Positions 8,960 through 18,591 of a stretch of DNA of 64,000 bases are shown in pieces. The stretch lies in the NCBI GenBank assembly GCA_964410965.1, contig CAYPIY010000002.1:1-64000 (forward strand), read 5' to 3'. The translations under genes were made by a program, and so were the position numbers. The notes below the pieces were generated by a model that was not told where the DNA came from, did no database searches, and was given only the letters and a program-made list of their open reading frames with translations. Origin of the DNA: JBBIRG01 sp964410965 (lineage in GTDB: Bacteria; CLD3; SB21; JBBIRG01). How positions within the stretch are numbered: the stretch's first letter is position 1; every line of letters starts with the position of its first letter.

Positions 8960-10678
8960 ATGAGAAAATTCATCGCAGGTATCCTTTTCGGATGTATGGC
9001 GGGTTTTATGCTTTTTTCGGGCTGCATGCAGGGCAGCAACCATCTGGTGGTCCGGATCGAGGGACGGGATTCAATCACAGTCAGGGAGTTCCAGGCGTCC
9101 CTTCTCGAGACGGGCTCGAAGGACCTGACTTACGAGGAAAAACGGAAAATCGCCCTGAACATGATTCATGACAGGCTGAAAGCCCTCAGCGCCGTTGACG
9201 CGAAGATCGATCAGCAGGAGGACATTAAAAAAACCTTTCTGCAATATGAGAACGACATCGTGAGGAATGAGGCTCGGACCCGTTACATTTATCCCCATTT
9301 TCTGAATGATTCCGCGCTGGCCTTTTACATGAGCCGTCTAGGTTATGAGGCGGAAATTAAAAATTTTGTGTACAGGTACAAGGACAATCCCCGGTCAAAA
9401 ATCACGCGCAGCCGGGAGGAGGCCCGGAGGTTTGTCGATTCTGTTTTCGCCGTCATGGATAAGAACAATTATGACACGCTGACGTATCAGTTCTCGGAAT
9501 ACATTGACCGGCAGACCGGAAAGGGCAACTACCGGCCCGACCGACTTAAGTACGGAACGCTGCCTTACCAGTATGAAAACACGGTGTTCAGGGCCGAACC
9601 CGGCTCGATTCTTCAGCCCATCGAAATCCAGGGCGCTTTCCTGATCCCATGGATCGTGAAATATAAAGCGGATTCCGCCGCCGCCCGGCCGAAAAACAAG
9701 AACGAGGCTTACCTCCAGCTGAAGAAAAAAATTGAATCCGTCGATGCGGGTATGTTGTTTGAATTTTACCGGAATTATGCCGATACCCTTCTTGCGGCCC
9801 GAAACGTACGAATCATGGAGCCGGCGCTGGATACTTTCCTTCGCGTGGTTCCTTCGGATAAAAACATTGAATCAATCTTTCAGGCGGTGGACGAACGCTA
9901 TTACGGGCTTGTACTGGTCGAATCTCCCGGACAGGAAAACATCACCCTGAAATCGTTCCTGGAAAGTTATGACCGGAAAAACGTGCTCCCCAGGCTGAGC
10001 AGGGAAAATCTGGGCGATATCCTCCGTGAACAGCTTCGCGACCATGCCCTGATCCGCAAAGTCAGGGAAGAAGGCTATACGGATTCTGAGGATTTCCGGA
10101 TCGCTTACGGCAAAAAGAAAAACGCCCTTCTGATCCAGCGTATCCAGCCGGTCCGGATGGTAAGGCCCGATTCGGTTCCGGTGGAAAAACTCCGCCGGTA
10201 CTACGAAACCCATCTTGACCTTTTCCAGACCCCGGGAACCGTGAGAATACAGGAGGCCACATCAAATAATGAATCGGCCCTGAAAGAAATAGCCGCCCTG
10301 TACGCAACCGGGACGGCCTTCGAAAAAGCCGTTGACAGCGTCCGGACCCGCCTTTCAAAAACATCATCCGATAAAAACAATCTGCCCGAAATCAAACCGC
10401 CGTCGGTATTGAGTTCAAATCAGGCGGATGAACTGGCCAGAGCCGCATTCAGCCATAATCCCGACGAACTGACGCCTGTGATCGCCCGTAAAGACGGCGG
10501 ATACAGCCTCATCCGGATCCTGGAAAAGAAAGAAGCGGTCCGGCAGTCGTTCGATACGGTCCGGAAAAAGGTGGAAAACATGGTCATCAGCGATGAACTG
10601 AGAAAACAGGAACTGAACTGGCTGAACGAAATGAAGCAGAAACTGACGGTCATTTTCTACGAACAAAACCTGAAGTAG
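8960..10678 (+). CDS. SurA/PpiC-like periplasmic lipoprotein, long form
   Basis: Starts at the ATG at 8960, preceded by AGGAG at 8947-8951; upstream in-frame codons would bury the signal peptide. The 572-residue product opens with a lipoprotein-type signal (GFMLFSGCMQG, candidate lipidated Cys22). The body is charged and helical: an N-terminal SurA-like segment, a first parvulin-like region, and a second one near residues 430-550 (GTVRIQEATS, LARAAFSH, KDGGYSLIRI). Known relatives are periplasmic chaperone/prolyl isomerases that escort outer-membrane proteins. The isomerase domains are divergent, so chaperone activity is a safer call than catalysis. It is directly coupled to the next, shorter lipoprotein. 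Confidence 0.72.
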   Translation: MRKFIAGILFGCMAGFMLFSGCMQGSNHLVVRIEGRDSITVREFQASLLETGSKDLTYEEKRKIALNMIHDRLKALSAVDAKIDQQEDIKKTFLQYENDIVRNEARTRYIYPHFLNDSALAFYMSRLGYEAEIKNFVYRYKDNPRSKITRSREEARRFVDSVFAVMDKNNYDTLTYQFSEYIDRQTGKGNYRPDRLKYGTLPYQYENTVFRAEPGSILQPIEIQGAFLIPWIVKYKADSAAARPKNKNEAYLQLKKKIESVDAGMLFEFYRNYADTLLAARNVRIMEPALDTFLRVVPSDKNIESIFQAVDERYYGLVLVESPGQENITLKSFLESYDRKNVLPRLSRENLGDILREQLRDHALIRKVREEGYTDSEDFRIAYGKKKNALLIQRIQPVRMVRPDSVPVEKLRRYYETHLDLFQTPGTVRIQEATSNNESALKEIAALYATGTAFEKAVDSVRTRLSKTSSDKNNLPEIKPPSVLSSNQADELARAAFSHNPDELTPVIARKDGGYSLIRILEKKEAVRQSFDTVRKKVENMVISDELRKQELNWLNEMKQKLTVIFYEQNLK

Positions 10679-10686
10679 TGCAGGTC

Positions 10687-11529
10687 ATGGCAGATTGCAT
10701 CCGGCCGGGCCGCATATTTTTCTTCGCGGCCGCATTGATCCTTTCATGGTTCCTTTCCTGTTCAAAACCGGAAGAGACTTTCTTCGCCAAAGTAGGCGAT
10801 GAAACTCTTACCGCCGCCATGATTGACAGCGCGCTCCGTAAGGACCTCAGGGACCAGGAATCCCACCGGCTCTCTTACACACAGCAATGGGTGAATAGCG
10901 AACTGCTTCACCAGAAAGCCGTGAAAGAGGGATATGAAAAAGACGAGCGGTATACGCGCCGTCTCAGGGAAATCAGCCGAGAACTGCTGGTTCAGATGTA
11001 TCTTGAGGATGAGTGGGAACGCGGCATTAAAGTCCTTCCCCAGGAACTTGATGAATACTATCAGAAACATCTCGATGAATTCATAACGGCCGAAGACCAC
11101 GTGCAGGCGGAATATTTCGCGACACAAAACCGGAACAGGGCCCTGGATGTGGCCCGGCAGTTCCGGAGTCTGTCCCGCCTTCGCAAAAAGGATTTTCTGG
11201 ATGTTATCAACGCCACCATGACCGAGGAGGATATCACAGGAACGACCGAATTCATGCCCCGGAGCCGTTTTGATATCCGGGCCGGCAAGCAGCTTTTTCA
11301 GAAAAGCGCTACCGACGACATCATCGGGCCTCTTCCGTTCGGGCAAGGATACTACGTCATATGGCACATTCTTGAAATCCGGCCCAAAGGAACTCCCCGG
11401 CCTTTTGAAACTGTGGCAGCTGAAATCGAAAACCGCATCCGCACTGTCAAACGGATCAAATATACCGATGACATGATCAGGAACCTGAAAAACGAGATCC
11501 CGGTACACTATCCTGAAATAAGCCCGTAA
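10687..11529 (+). CDS. SurA/PpiC-like periplasmic lipoprotein, short form
   Basis: A 280-residue protein starting at the ATG at 10687. A GTG at 10678 overlapping the preceding stop codon is an alternative three codons earlier. The N-terminus is a lipoprotein-type signal ending WFLSCSKPEE (Cys25). The SurA N-terminal pattern follows (VGDETLTAAMID, then QWVNSELLHQKAVKEGYEKD). Residues about 125-235 resemble one parvulin-type isomerase domain (HVQAEYFATQN, LPFGQGYYVIWHI). Coupled translation with the upstream paralogous lipoprotein suggests they work together on envelope-protein folding. Confidence 0.75.
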   Translation: MADCIRPGRIFFFAAALILSWFLSCSKPEETFFAKVGDETLTAAMIDSALRKDLRDQESHRLSYTQQWVNSELLHQKAVKEGYEKDERYTRRLREISRELLVQMYLEDEWERGIKVLPQELDEYYQKHLDEFITAEDHVQAEYFATQNRNRALDVARQFRSLSRLRKKDFLDVINATMTEEDITGTTEFMPRSRFDIRAGKQLFQKSATDDIIGPLPFGQGYYVIWHILEIRPKGTPRPFETVAAEIENRIRTVKRIKYTDDMIRNLKNEIPVHYPEISP

Positions 11530-11556
11530 TCCGGATGAAACACGGTCAGGACCGGA

Positions 11557-13980
11557 TCATATCTGCATCAGATATTGGAATTTAGCGAATATCGTCTGGT
11601 TCGTCATCTGCATTCCCTCAAGGTTAGGATAGGGATTTTTCGTGCCCCCGATGTGCGCACCGATATAAAACACGGTAAAGGGATTGATTTTATAGCTGAC
11701 AAGCGGGTCGATCCTGAAATCCGTGCTGCTTGCCATAGCTTGTTTGTCGGAATCAAAATACTTCGTGGCTATCATTTCCCCGATCAGACGAACGGAGAGT
11801 CTTTTTGTCAGCTGGTAAGTCATGGTATTCCGGATGATATCCTGACCGACGATTTTCGGACCTCCGTACCGAGTCCAGAGATTAAACGACACAAAACCGA
11901 GTTCATTGGCAAAGGACGGACCCGGTTTAACAGTTCCCCATATTTCATACTGCAGTCCCCTGACGACTTCGAACGGATTACGAGGCTCAAGCACTTCGCC
12001 TCCCCGGTTCAGGTATTTTCCGGTCATGATAAAAAAACCGCCTGAAAATTTCTTAAACGCCTCCGACCATACGTTGATCCAGATTCTGTGCATGCCGTTG
12101 AATTGTTTCCCTTTGTAGTAATTCGAATCGTGATCCGGATCATACTGCCTGGTTTTGAAGTATTCGTTATTCACCACCATGGCCGCAATATATACACTGG
12201 TCTGTTTCTTGAATTGAAAACTGATACCCGGATTCCACCAGAAATCGTTGAGCCGGCCATCGAAATTGTATTTCCGGACAATGTCAAACTGGGGAACGAT
12301 CCGGTTCAGCACGGGGCTGTCGTCAAAATAAAAAGTGTATCCCGACCACAATCCCAGACGGCGGTAATTATTACTGACCATATACCCCTGATCCGTGCGG
12401 AAACCCGGGGACAACTCGTCATAATAGGCGGAAAAGCTCAAGTGCCGGGCATCGCGTTCGATAGCGCTGCTGAACATCCAGCCCCCGAACGTTTCACCGT
12501 CGAAATAGGAATCGTAACGACGTCCCATGGTACGGAAAGACAGACTGTCAATTTGATCCCGTGAAAAGGACAGATCGTCGATTTCTTTCGTGCGAGTCAC
12601 GCCTGCCGTTGCTGTCCATACATAATTTTTATTGAGTCGCCAGTTCGCGTCGAATGTCAGGCTGCTGTTGCCGGCCCCCCGGGCCATGGTGCGGTTTATA
12701 GCCGTCAGCCCGACAAAGCGCTGATCCCCCAGAGAATATTTCATCCGGAGAAGGGTATTCAGGGAGTTCCGGCCGGTGTTGAGGTGAATGCTTTGGTATT
12801 CATAAGGGTTGATAAAGGGCGTGTTTTCATCGTAAGCACTGATAAACCCGAACGTCAGCTTCCCGGTCTTGCCTGTGATTTTTCCGGCCACGAGCGGATC
12901 ATTGGTAGTTCGCGTATAAATGAAATTGCTGAAACGGGTAATCCTGAAAATCTCGTTCCCTTCCAGGAAAAAAGGCCTTTTTTCGGTGTTGTACAGCGCA
13001 AAGGTGTTATTGACACTGATCTGGCCCGCGTCTGCCTCGATCTGGCTGAAATCCGGATTATAAGCGAAGTCCAGAGTGATGGTGGACGACAAGCCGTACT
13101 TCAGGTTAAATCCCGTGTTACCGTCCCACTGAGCGCCCTTCCATTTTCCTTTCCCGTTCCTGTCTGCCAGTTCATGCGTTCCCGTACCGATCACATACGG
13201 AAGGAACTCGATCTTGGAATTGGAGGCTCCCGTAAGATTCATTTTTAACTGGCCCGCCTGTCCGAAAAACGAACTGTTGTTGCGGGAAAAGGGCATCCAG
13301 GAATACTGGTAACGGCTCTGACGGGGATATATCCTCAGAATATGAATCAGCCAGTTCTGGTCGGACCGGTCGGGAAATCTCAGGCTCTTGAACGGAATGC
13401 GGGCTTCTACAATCCAGCGGTCGTCATACACTTTGCCCTCGGAAAACCACACGGCGTCATAGCTTGTGTTCTCGCTTCCGTTGATATCACGGAGCAAATC
13501 GGCCTGGATACCGAAAGGATTGATGAAATACTCGTATCCCGCCTGATGATCGCCGTACGGATCGAAAATAATCCCCACGAAATCATCCAGGAAAATATTG
13601 TCGCGTTCGGTCATGGATGACCGCAATTTCCCGATTTCAGGATCATGGCATACGAACGCCAGATACAGGCTGGAAGCGTCATTCATGATGTAAACTTCCG
13701 TTTCCACGATCGGCCTTGTGTTTTCGGACGGACTGACTTCGCAAAAGTTCTCCGCTTTCACGGCCGTTTTCCATGCGTCTTCCAGGACCCCGTCAAGTTC
13801 AACCTTTCCGTTCAGTACCGGCGCTTCGATTGTCCTGACCGTGTTGGGAATGAAGGCCGTGCTTCCGGTGATTGCATAGCCGCTGTCCTCCCCTGAAGAC
13901 TGGGTGACGGCACGGAGCATAGTGATCGGTACCGACAGGAGCGTCGCGCCGATCATCAGATTTTTTGTGAAACAGTTCAT
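11557..13980 (-). CDS. DUF5916 outer-membrane protein with CBM9-like N-terminal domain
   Basis: 807 residues with a signal peptide (MNCFTKNLMIGATLLSVPIT). Residues about 50-250 form a carbohydrate-binding family 9-like domain: LDGVLEDAWKTA, TEVYIMNDASSLYLAF, then FDPYGDHQAGYEYFINPFG and WIVEARIPFKSLRFP. The rest is a long series of alternating aromatic strands (LDFAYNPDFSQIEADAG, FFLEGNEIF, SFQFKKQTSVYIAAMV) matching the DUF5916 barrel region and ends in KFQYLMQI, as outer-membrane barrels often do. Known relatives occur widely in FCB bacteria; substrate and function are not established. It stands alone, converging on the lipoprotein operon. Confidence 0.85.
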   Translation of the reverse strand: MNCFTKNLMIGATLLSVPITMLRAVTQSSGEDSGYAITGSTAFIPNTVRTIEAPVLNGKVELDGVLEDAWKTAVKAENFCEVSPSENTRPIVETEVYIMNDASSLYLAFVCHDPEIGKLRSSMTERDNIFLDDFVGIIFDPYGDHQAGYEYFINPFGIQADLLRDINGSENTSYDAVWFSEGKVYDDRWIVEARIPFKSLRFPDRSDQNWLIHILRIYPRQSRYQYSWMPFSRNNSSFFGQAGQLKMNLTGASNSKIEFLPYVIGTGTHELADRNGKGKWKGAQWDGNTGFNLKYGLSSTITLDFAYNPDFSQIEADAGQISVNNTFALYNTEKRPFFLEGNEIFRITRFSNFIYTRTTNDPLVAGKITGKTGKLTFGFISAYDENTPFINPYEYQSIHLNTGRNSLNTLLRMKYSLGDQRFVGLTAINRTMARGAGNSSLTFDANWRLNKNYVWTATAGVTRTKEIDDLSFSRDQIDSLSFRTMGRRYDSYFDGETFGGWMFSSAIERDARHLSFSAYYDELSPGFRTDQGYMVSNNYRRLGLWSGYTFYFDDSPVLNRIVPQFDIVRKYNFDGRLNDFWWNPGISFQFKKQTSVYIAAMVVNNEYFKTRQYDPDHDSNYYKGKQFNGMHRIWINVWSEAFKKFSGGFFIMTGKYLNRGGEVLEPRNPFEVVRGLQYEIWGTVKPGPSFANELGFVSFNLWTRYGGPKIVGQDIIRNTMTYQLTKRLSVRLIGEMIATKYFDSDKQAMASSTDFRIDPLVSYKINPFTVFYIGAHIGGTKNPYPNLEGMQMTNQTIFAKFQYLMQI

Positions 13981-14028
13981 TTGGAGGGAATCCTGAAACG
14001 GTTCTGCATTGAGTTTAAATACATGACG

Positions 14029-14691
14029 TTAATACGTCAATCCGGGTAAATTGTTTCGGTTATCCGTCGCTGAAAACACCCCGGCCAGAGATTTCAGAAA
14101 ATCATAAAGAATGTACCCGGTAATGCCCCAGACGGTATGGTTTTGGTATGTGAAAAAATGCAGGTGATGAACTGTTTTTTGGTACATGCGGTATCCGGCC
14201 CTGTAATTCTGCGGGTTAAGGAAAAACGTAAGCGGAGCATCGATAATCTCCGCTACTTCAAAAGGATCCGGCTTAAAATCAAATGGAGGACTCAGGATTC
14301 CTGCGAACGGCGTGATATGAAACCGATACGGTGTCACATAATCATGAAGTTCGGCGATCAGCCGTATCCGGTTTTGCGGAACGCCGATTTCCTCGTATGT
14401 TTCCCTCAGCGCCGTATCCGCCGGGTTCCGGTCGTAAGGTTCCAACCTTCCGCCGGGAAACGCGATTTCGCCCCGGTGGTAACGAACGGATTCGGAACGG
14501 CGGATGAACAGAATTCGGGTCTGCAGGTCTTTCTCAAAGAGAAGAAGCAGAACAGCCGAACGCGTGAGATCGCCGGCAGATATCTTCTTTTTCCTGCCGG
14601 AATTACCGAACCGGCGGATCAGGCTTTCACAGCGGCCTATATCGCCGAGGCTCCGTGTCATTTCGGGATGGATGTCGGACGTTTCAAACAA
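14029..14691 (-). CDS. NUDIX hydrolase, CoA-pyrophosphatase-like
   Basis: A 220-residue cytoplasmic protein. The Nudix box runs from FPGGRLEP (78-85) to ALRETYEEIGV (94-104), giving the G-x5-E-x7-RE-x2-EE-x-G scaffold in slightly extended form. The preceding HRGEIAFPGG is the extra motif of the CoA-hydrolysing subgroup (NudL/YeaB type). Members split CoA and derivatives into phosphopantetheine and 3',5'-ADP. It starts 17 bp after the glycogen debranching enzyme stop on the same strand and may be cotranscribed, though the functions do not obviously connect. Confidence 0.83.
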   Translation of the reverse strand: MFETSDIHPEMTRSLGDIGRCESLIRRFGNSGRKKKISAGDLTRSAVLLLLFEKDLQTRILFIRRSESVRYHRGEIAFPGGRLEPYDRNPADTALRETYEEIGVPQNRIRLIAELHDYVTPYRFHITPFAGILSPPFDFKPDPFEVAEIIDAPLTFFLNPQNYRAGYRMYQKTVHHLHFFTYQNHTVWGITGYILYDFLKSLAGVFSATDNRNNLPGLTY

Positions 14692-14707
14692 TCGCCGTGC
14701 TTTTCAT

Positions 14708-16720
14708 TTACGCCTGCAGGGCTATGTCCAGGGCTCTCAGGACCTCACCCACGCTGGTGGCGTGAGAAATGGCCCCTTTGGGAAAATAGGTTTCGCTGCT
14801 GTCAAATATCTCGGACACGGTGGAGATGCCCTGGTCGTTCAGCTGCTTTTCGAAGTGCTCCAAAAGGGAAAGACAATACCGCCGGGCATCCGGTGCAGAG
14901 GGATGGACTTTCAAATAGGCCTCGACAAAAGGAGCGATCAGCCACGCCCAGATAATGCCCTGATGATAAGCCCGGTCGCGGTGATACACATCGCCGGAAT
15001 AAACGCCGGTATAATCGGGATGATCGGACGAAAGCGTTTTCAGCCCGAACGGTGTCAGAAGTTTTTCCTGAACTACATTCAGAACCGGTTTCTGATATTC
15101 CGGCCTCAGTACCGGGAACGGAAGGCTGATCGCGAGAATCTGATTGGGACGGACATCCTCATTTTTGTAGTCCCCGCAGATGTAATCGTACAGGTAACTC
15201 CTGTCCGGACACCAGAATTGCTCATTGAAATTCCGGCCCGCGAGTTCTGCAAGTTCCTTAAATTGTTTCTGATCGTCCGTGAAACCGAGTAGCCCGGCGA
15301 ATGTTTCCATGATGCGGAGTGCGTTGTACCATAGCGCGTTGACTTCCACGGGCTTGCCGATGCGCGGCGTCACCACCCAGTCGCCGATCTTGGCGTCCAT
15401 CCAGGTCAGCTGCACGCCTTCCTGCCCTGCGAAGATCAGCCCGTCCTGATCCATCCTGATATTGAAACGCGTTCCGCGGATATGCCATTCGACCACTTCC
15501 TTCAGTTTCCGATACAGATGCTCACGAAGAAGTCCGCTATCGCCCGTTTTGAGAACATACTGGTAAACCGCGTTGAAATACCAGAGCGTCCCGTCGACGC
15601 TGTTATATTCCGGGAGGATGTCCAGGTCGGGAAAACGGTTCGGAAGCATGCCGTCAGACAGGAAATCGGCATAGGACAGCAGGATTTCTCGGGCAAGCTT
15701 CGTTTTTCCGGTCGTAAGCGTCAGGCCCGGCAGCGCGATCATGGTATCTCGGCTCCAGTCGCCGAACCAGTGGTAACCGGCGATCACGGAATGCTTGTCC
15801 GAATCGCGCCGGACAATAAAGGAATCCGCCGCGATGGCCAGCGAAGAGGCGATGGGATGCTTGACCGGCATGGCCCGGATCAGCATTTGCCTGCGTTCAA
15901 GTTCTTTCCGGATCAGTTCGTCGCTGTCGCCGGGCTGCATCATCATGAAACGGTTGGTGTCAGTCGATGCGATGATATCCATCGTTTCCCCGGGATTCAG
16001 GTGCGCGGAAATGACGCAGGGCGTGAATAGGTCTTCGGTGAATTCCAGTCCGCGTTCCTGTTCCTTACGGTATTCACAGTTCTTGTACCAGTAAAATTTC
16101 GGATCCACTAGTCCGCGGCTGTAATAGATGTAAAGAGGAGGCAACTCGGCGTACGGCTGCATGGACAGCCGGTTGGATCCCGTTACGATATTATGGTTGA
16201 GCCCCGCATTTTCCATGGCCAGCTGATGATGCTCGCGGAACGCGCACAACGGCCGGATCATCATCATCATGCCCCGGTCGCCGTTCAGCAGCTCATACCG
16301 GATAACCGTTGTGTTTTCGCCGTAAATCATCAGGATGCTTTTCCGGAGCAGAACCCCGTCGAGATTGTAAATGATGTTCGGGCAAAGGTCGTATTCAAAC
16401 CGTTCGACGAGTTTATATCCCTGCGGAAATACCACGAACGGATACTGGCTGGAGGCAAGGTCAAAATTCTTCCCTTCCAGGGTAACGATTTCCTCCAGCT
16501 TGGACAAAAATACATACCGGTGCGTGGGAGGCTTCAGCGAGGCGACCAGCAGCCCGTGATACCGGCGCACATTTGCCCCCACGATGGTGGAAGAGGCATA
16601 ACTGCCGAGCCCGTTCGTCTCGATCCATTCCTGCTGCGTCGCGAAATAGAAATCGGAACAGGTTTCCCGGCCGAAGGAAATAACGGGACGGTCGGGATTG
16701 GTTTTCTGAGTCATGGTCAT
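14708..16720 (-). CDS. Glycogen debranching enzyme (amylo-alpha-1,6-glucosidase, GH133)
   Basis: 670 residues, with GAGGAA six bases before the start. The N-terminal glycogen-debranching domain is recognisable from EWIETNGLGSYASSTI and NVRRYHGLLVA. The C-terminal (alpha/alpha) catalytic part has YHWFGDWSRDTMIALPGL, MLPNRFPD, YNSVDGTLWYFNA and LTWMDAKIGDW. The acidic residues in WSRD and WMD sit where the family places catalytic carboxylates. It removes alpha-1,6 branch stubs during glycogen or maltodextrin breakdown. Length is normal for the bacterial/archaeal single-polypeptide type. No other glycogen gene is adjacent, and imidazolonepropionase lies 13 bp upstream. Confidence 0.92.
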   Translation of the reverse strand: MTMTQKTNPDRPVISFGRETCSDFYFATQQEWIETNGLGSYASSTIVGANVRRYHGLLVASLKPPTHRYVFLSKLEEIVTLEGKNFDLASSQYPFVVFPQGYKLVERFEYDLCPNIIYNLDGVLLRKSILMIYGENTTVIRYELLNGDRGMMMMIRPLCAFREHHQLAMENAGLNHNIVTGSNRLSMQPYAELPPLYIYYSRGLVDPKFYWYKNCEYRKEQERGLEFTEDLFTPCVISAHLNPGETMDIIASTDTNRFMMMQPGDSDELIRKELERRQMLIRAMPVKHPIASSLAIAADSFIVRRDSDKHSVIAGYHWFGDWSRDTMIALPGLTLTTGKTKLAREILLSYADFLSDGMLPNRFPDLDILPEYNSVDGTLWYFNAVYQYVLKTGDSGLLREHLYRKLKEVVEWHIRGTRFNIRMDQDGLIFAGQEGVQLTWMDAKIGDWVVTPRIGKPVEVNALWYNALRIMETFAGLLGFTDDQKQFKELAELAGRNFNEQFWCPDRSYLYDYICGDYKNEDVRPNQILAISLPFPVLRPEYQKPVLNVVQEKLLTPFGLKTLSSDHPDYTGVYSGDVYHRDRAYHQGIIWAWLIAPFVEAYLKVHPSAPDARRYCLSLLEHFEKQLNDQGISTVSEIFDSSETYFPKGAISHATSVGEVLRALDIALQA

Positions 16721-16733
16721 AGTCGGTTCCTCG

Positions 16734-17954
16734 TTAGATCACGGACTGTCCATTTTTAATTACACGGGCGATATGGTTTTGTCCGTAATGGTACGGAATA
16801 TATTTATAACCGGGAACTTCAAACAAGGCCAGATCGGCCTGCATTCCTGGCCGGACGTTTCCGATATCGGTTCTCCCGAGCGAGCGGGCGGCATGGAGTG
16901 TCACGCCGGCAATGGCCTCGGCAGGCGTCATGCGCATCTGCGTGCAGGCGATGGACATGATCAGCTGTAAATTCTGGGTCGGGCAGGTGCCGGGATTGAA
17001 ATCCGTCGCGAGCGCGACCGGAATTCCGGCATCGATCAGCTTCCGGGCGGGAGGAAATCGCATGTTCAGGAAAAACGAACAACCGGGAAGAAGACCAGCC
17101 ACAGTGCCTGAATCACGGAGAGTTTCAATTCCCTGTTCCGATATATGCTCAAGATGATCGGCCGATAAGGCGTTCATGGACACGGCAAGCTCCGCTCCGC
17201 CGGTGTTGGTCAGCTGATCGGCATGCAGGCGGAGTTTCATGCCCGCCGACTGAGCCGCTGAAAAAATGAACCGTGTCTCTTCCGGCGTGAATACATTCGT
17301 TTCGCAGAACACATCGCAAAAATCCGCCAGGGACCGTTTCGCGATTTCCGGAATCATCCGTTTCGCGATCAGGTCAATATAATCCTTCCGGTTTTCCGTG
17401 AACTCGGGCGGAACCGTGTGGGCGCCGAGAAAGGTAGCCTGAATATCCTGCGGGCCTGCTTTTTTCAGTTCCGCGATCACTTCCAGGATCCTGATCTCAT
17501 CCTCATAAGTCAGTCCGTATCCGCTTTTGATTTCCAGCGTCGTAATACCGAATTCGAGCGCCCTGCGAAGCCTCTGTTTTCCTGAATCAAGCAGTTCTTC
17601 GCGGCTTGCCTGCCGGGTCGAGCGCATGGTGCTTTTAATCCCTCCCCCGGCCGCGGCGATTTCCTGGTACGTCGCACCCCTGATTTTCATCTCAAATTCA
17701 TTCTCCCTCGAACCCGCAAAAACCGTATGGGTATGGGAATCAATCAGTCCCGGCAAAACGACAAAATTTTCGGCGTCTATGCTATTCTCAAAAGAGGCGC
17801 CGTCGTACTTCGAATCAAACTCAGTCTTCTGCCCCATCCAGCCGATCCGGCCGTTATCCATGACGATATAAGCGCCGGTTAAGGTCTTCAACTGACCGTG
17901 GTCGAAATATACGACCTCCCGTGCGCCGCGTATGAGTAACTGAAATGATTTCAT
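16734..17954 (-). CDS. hutI: Imidazolonepropionase
   Basis: A 406-residue amidohydrolase that opens 4-imidazolone-5-propanoate to N-formimino-L-glutamate in histidine degradation. The metal-binding DSHTHTVFAGSR (His74, His76) is followed by YQEIAAAGGGI, a hallmark of HutI that contacts substrate. FLGAHTVP, LHADQLTN, ADHLEHIS and ATDFNPGTCPT complete the active site. Length is typical. Its neighbours are a debranching enzyme and RpiB rather than hutH, hutU or a formiminoglutamate hydrolase, so the rest of the pathway must be elsewhere or absent. Confidence 0.95.
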   Translation of the reverse strand: MKSFQLLIRGAREVVYFDHGQLKTLTGAYIVMDNGRIGWMGQKTEFDSKYDGASFENSIDAENFVVLPGLIDSHTHTVFAGSRENEFEMKIRGATYQEIAAAGGGIKSTMRSTRQASREELLDSGKQRLRRALEFGITTLEIKSGYGLTYEDEIRILEVIAELKKAGPQDIQATFLGAHTVPPEFTENRKDYIDLIAKRMIPEIAKRSLADFCDVFCETNVFTPEETRFIFSAAQSAGMKLRLHADQLTNTGGAELAVSMNALSADHLEHISEQGIETLRDSGTVAGLLPGCSFFLNMRFPPARKLIDAGIPVALATDFNPGTCPTQNLQLIMSIACTQMRMTPAEAIAGVTLHAARSLGRTDIGNVRPGMQADLALFEVPGYKYIPYHYGQNHIARVIKNGQSVI

Positions 17955-18069
17955 GAAAAAGAATCCCGCTTAATTTCAGGGCTCCGGAACTTACCAAAAA
18001 AATCAGAACTTTGCAAATAAAAGAAAAATCCCCGCCCTGTCCCATGCAGTCTGATCTCCATGATCCTGT

Positions 18070-18522
18070 TCACCGGCCGAACCGTTCCTCGAACCCTTTC
18101 ACTTTATTCAGACGGCGCAGGTGCCGTTCGGCGTTGGAAAAAACGGCTTTCAGGAAAGCATTCACGATTTCGGACGCCAGGGACGGCCCGATAATCCTCG
18201 CGCCGAAGGTCAGGACGTTCATGTCGTCATCTTCCACGCCCTGCCGGGCTGAAAACGTGTCATGACAGGTCCCGGCGCGGATGCCCCTGAACTTGTTCGC
18301 CGCGACTGTCGCGCCCACCCCGCTTCCACAGATGATCACGCCGCGCTCCGCTTTCCCTCCGAGCACGGCCCGGCAGACTTTTTCGGAATAATCGGGATAA
18401 TCCACCGCGGCGTCCGAGTCCGTCCCGCAATCGATCACCTCATGCCCTGCCTTCTGAACCGTTTCAATGACGGTTTGTTTCAGCGGATACCCGCCGTGAT
18501 CGCAACCGACCGCTATGGTCAT
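18070..18522 (-). CDS. rpiB: Ribose-5-phosphate isomerase B
   Basis: A 150-residue RpiB/LacA-family enzyme interconverting ribose 5-phosphate and ribulose 5-phosphate. CDHGG (residues 7-11) holds the phosphate-site and ring-opening residues. Cys65 in GVIICGSGVG is the usual catalytic base, and the anion hole is the adjacent GSGVGATVAANK loop. The His87 region (CHDTFSARQG) and NVLTFGARIIG are also conserved. AAAGGA lies 5 bp before the start. A hairpin terminator lies just upstream, separating it from the ferredoxin, so it probably has its own promoter or depends on read-through. Confidence 0.94.
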   Translation of the reverse strand: MTIAVGCDHGGYPLKQTVIETVQKAGHEVIDCGTDSDAAVDYPDYSEKVCRAVLGGKAERGVIICGSGVGATVAANKFRGIRAGTCHDTFSARQGVEDDDMNVLTFGARIIGPSLASEIVNAFLKAVFSNAERHLRRLNKVKGFEERFGR

Positions 18523-18540
18523 AACGTTCCTTTCATAATA

Positions 18541-18572
18541 AAAAAAGGCTCGGATATCGCATCAGAGCCTTT
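18541..18572 (-). terminator. Rho-independent terminator after the ferredoxin gene
   Basis: On the minus strand AAAGGCTC (18572-18565) and GAGCCTTT (18551-18544) form an 8-bp stem with a 13-nt loop, followed by a run of T residues. It lies 19 bp beyond the ferredoxin stop and before rpiB. Confidence 0.75.
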
Positions 18573-18591
18573 ACGTAAAATCGTTTACGGG

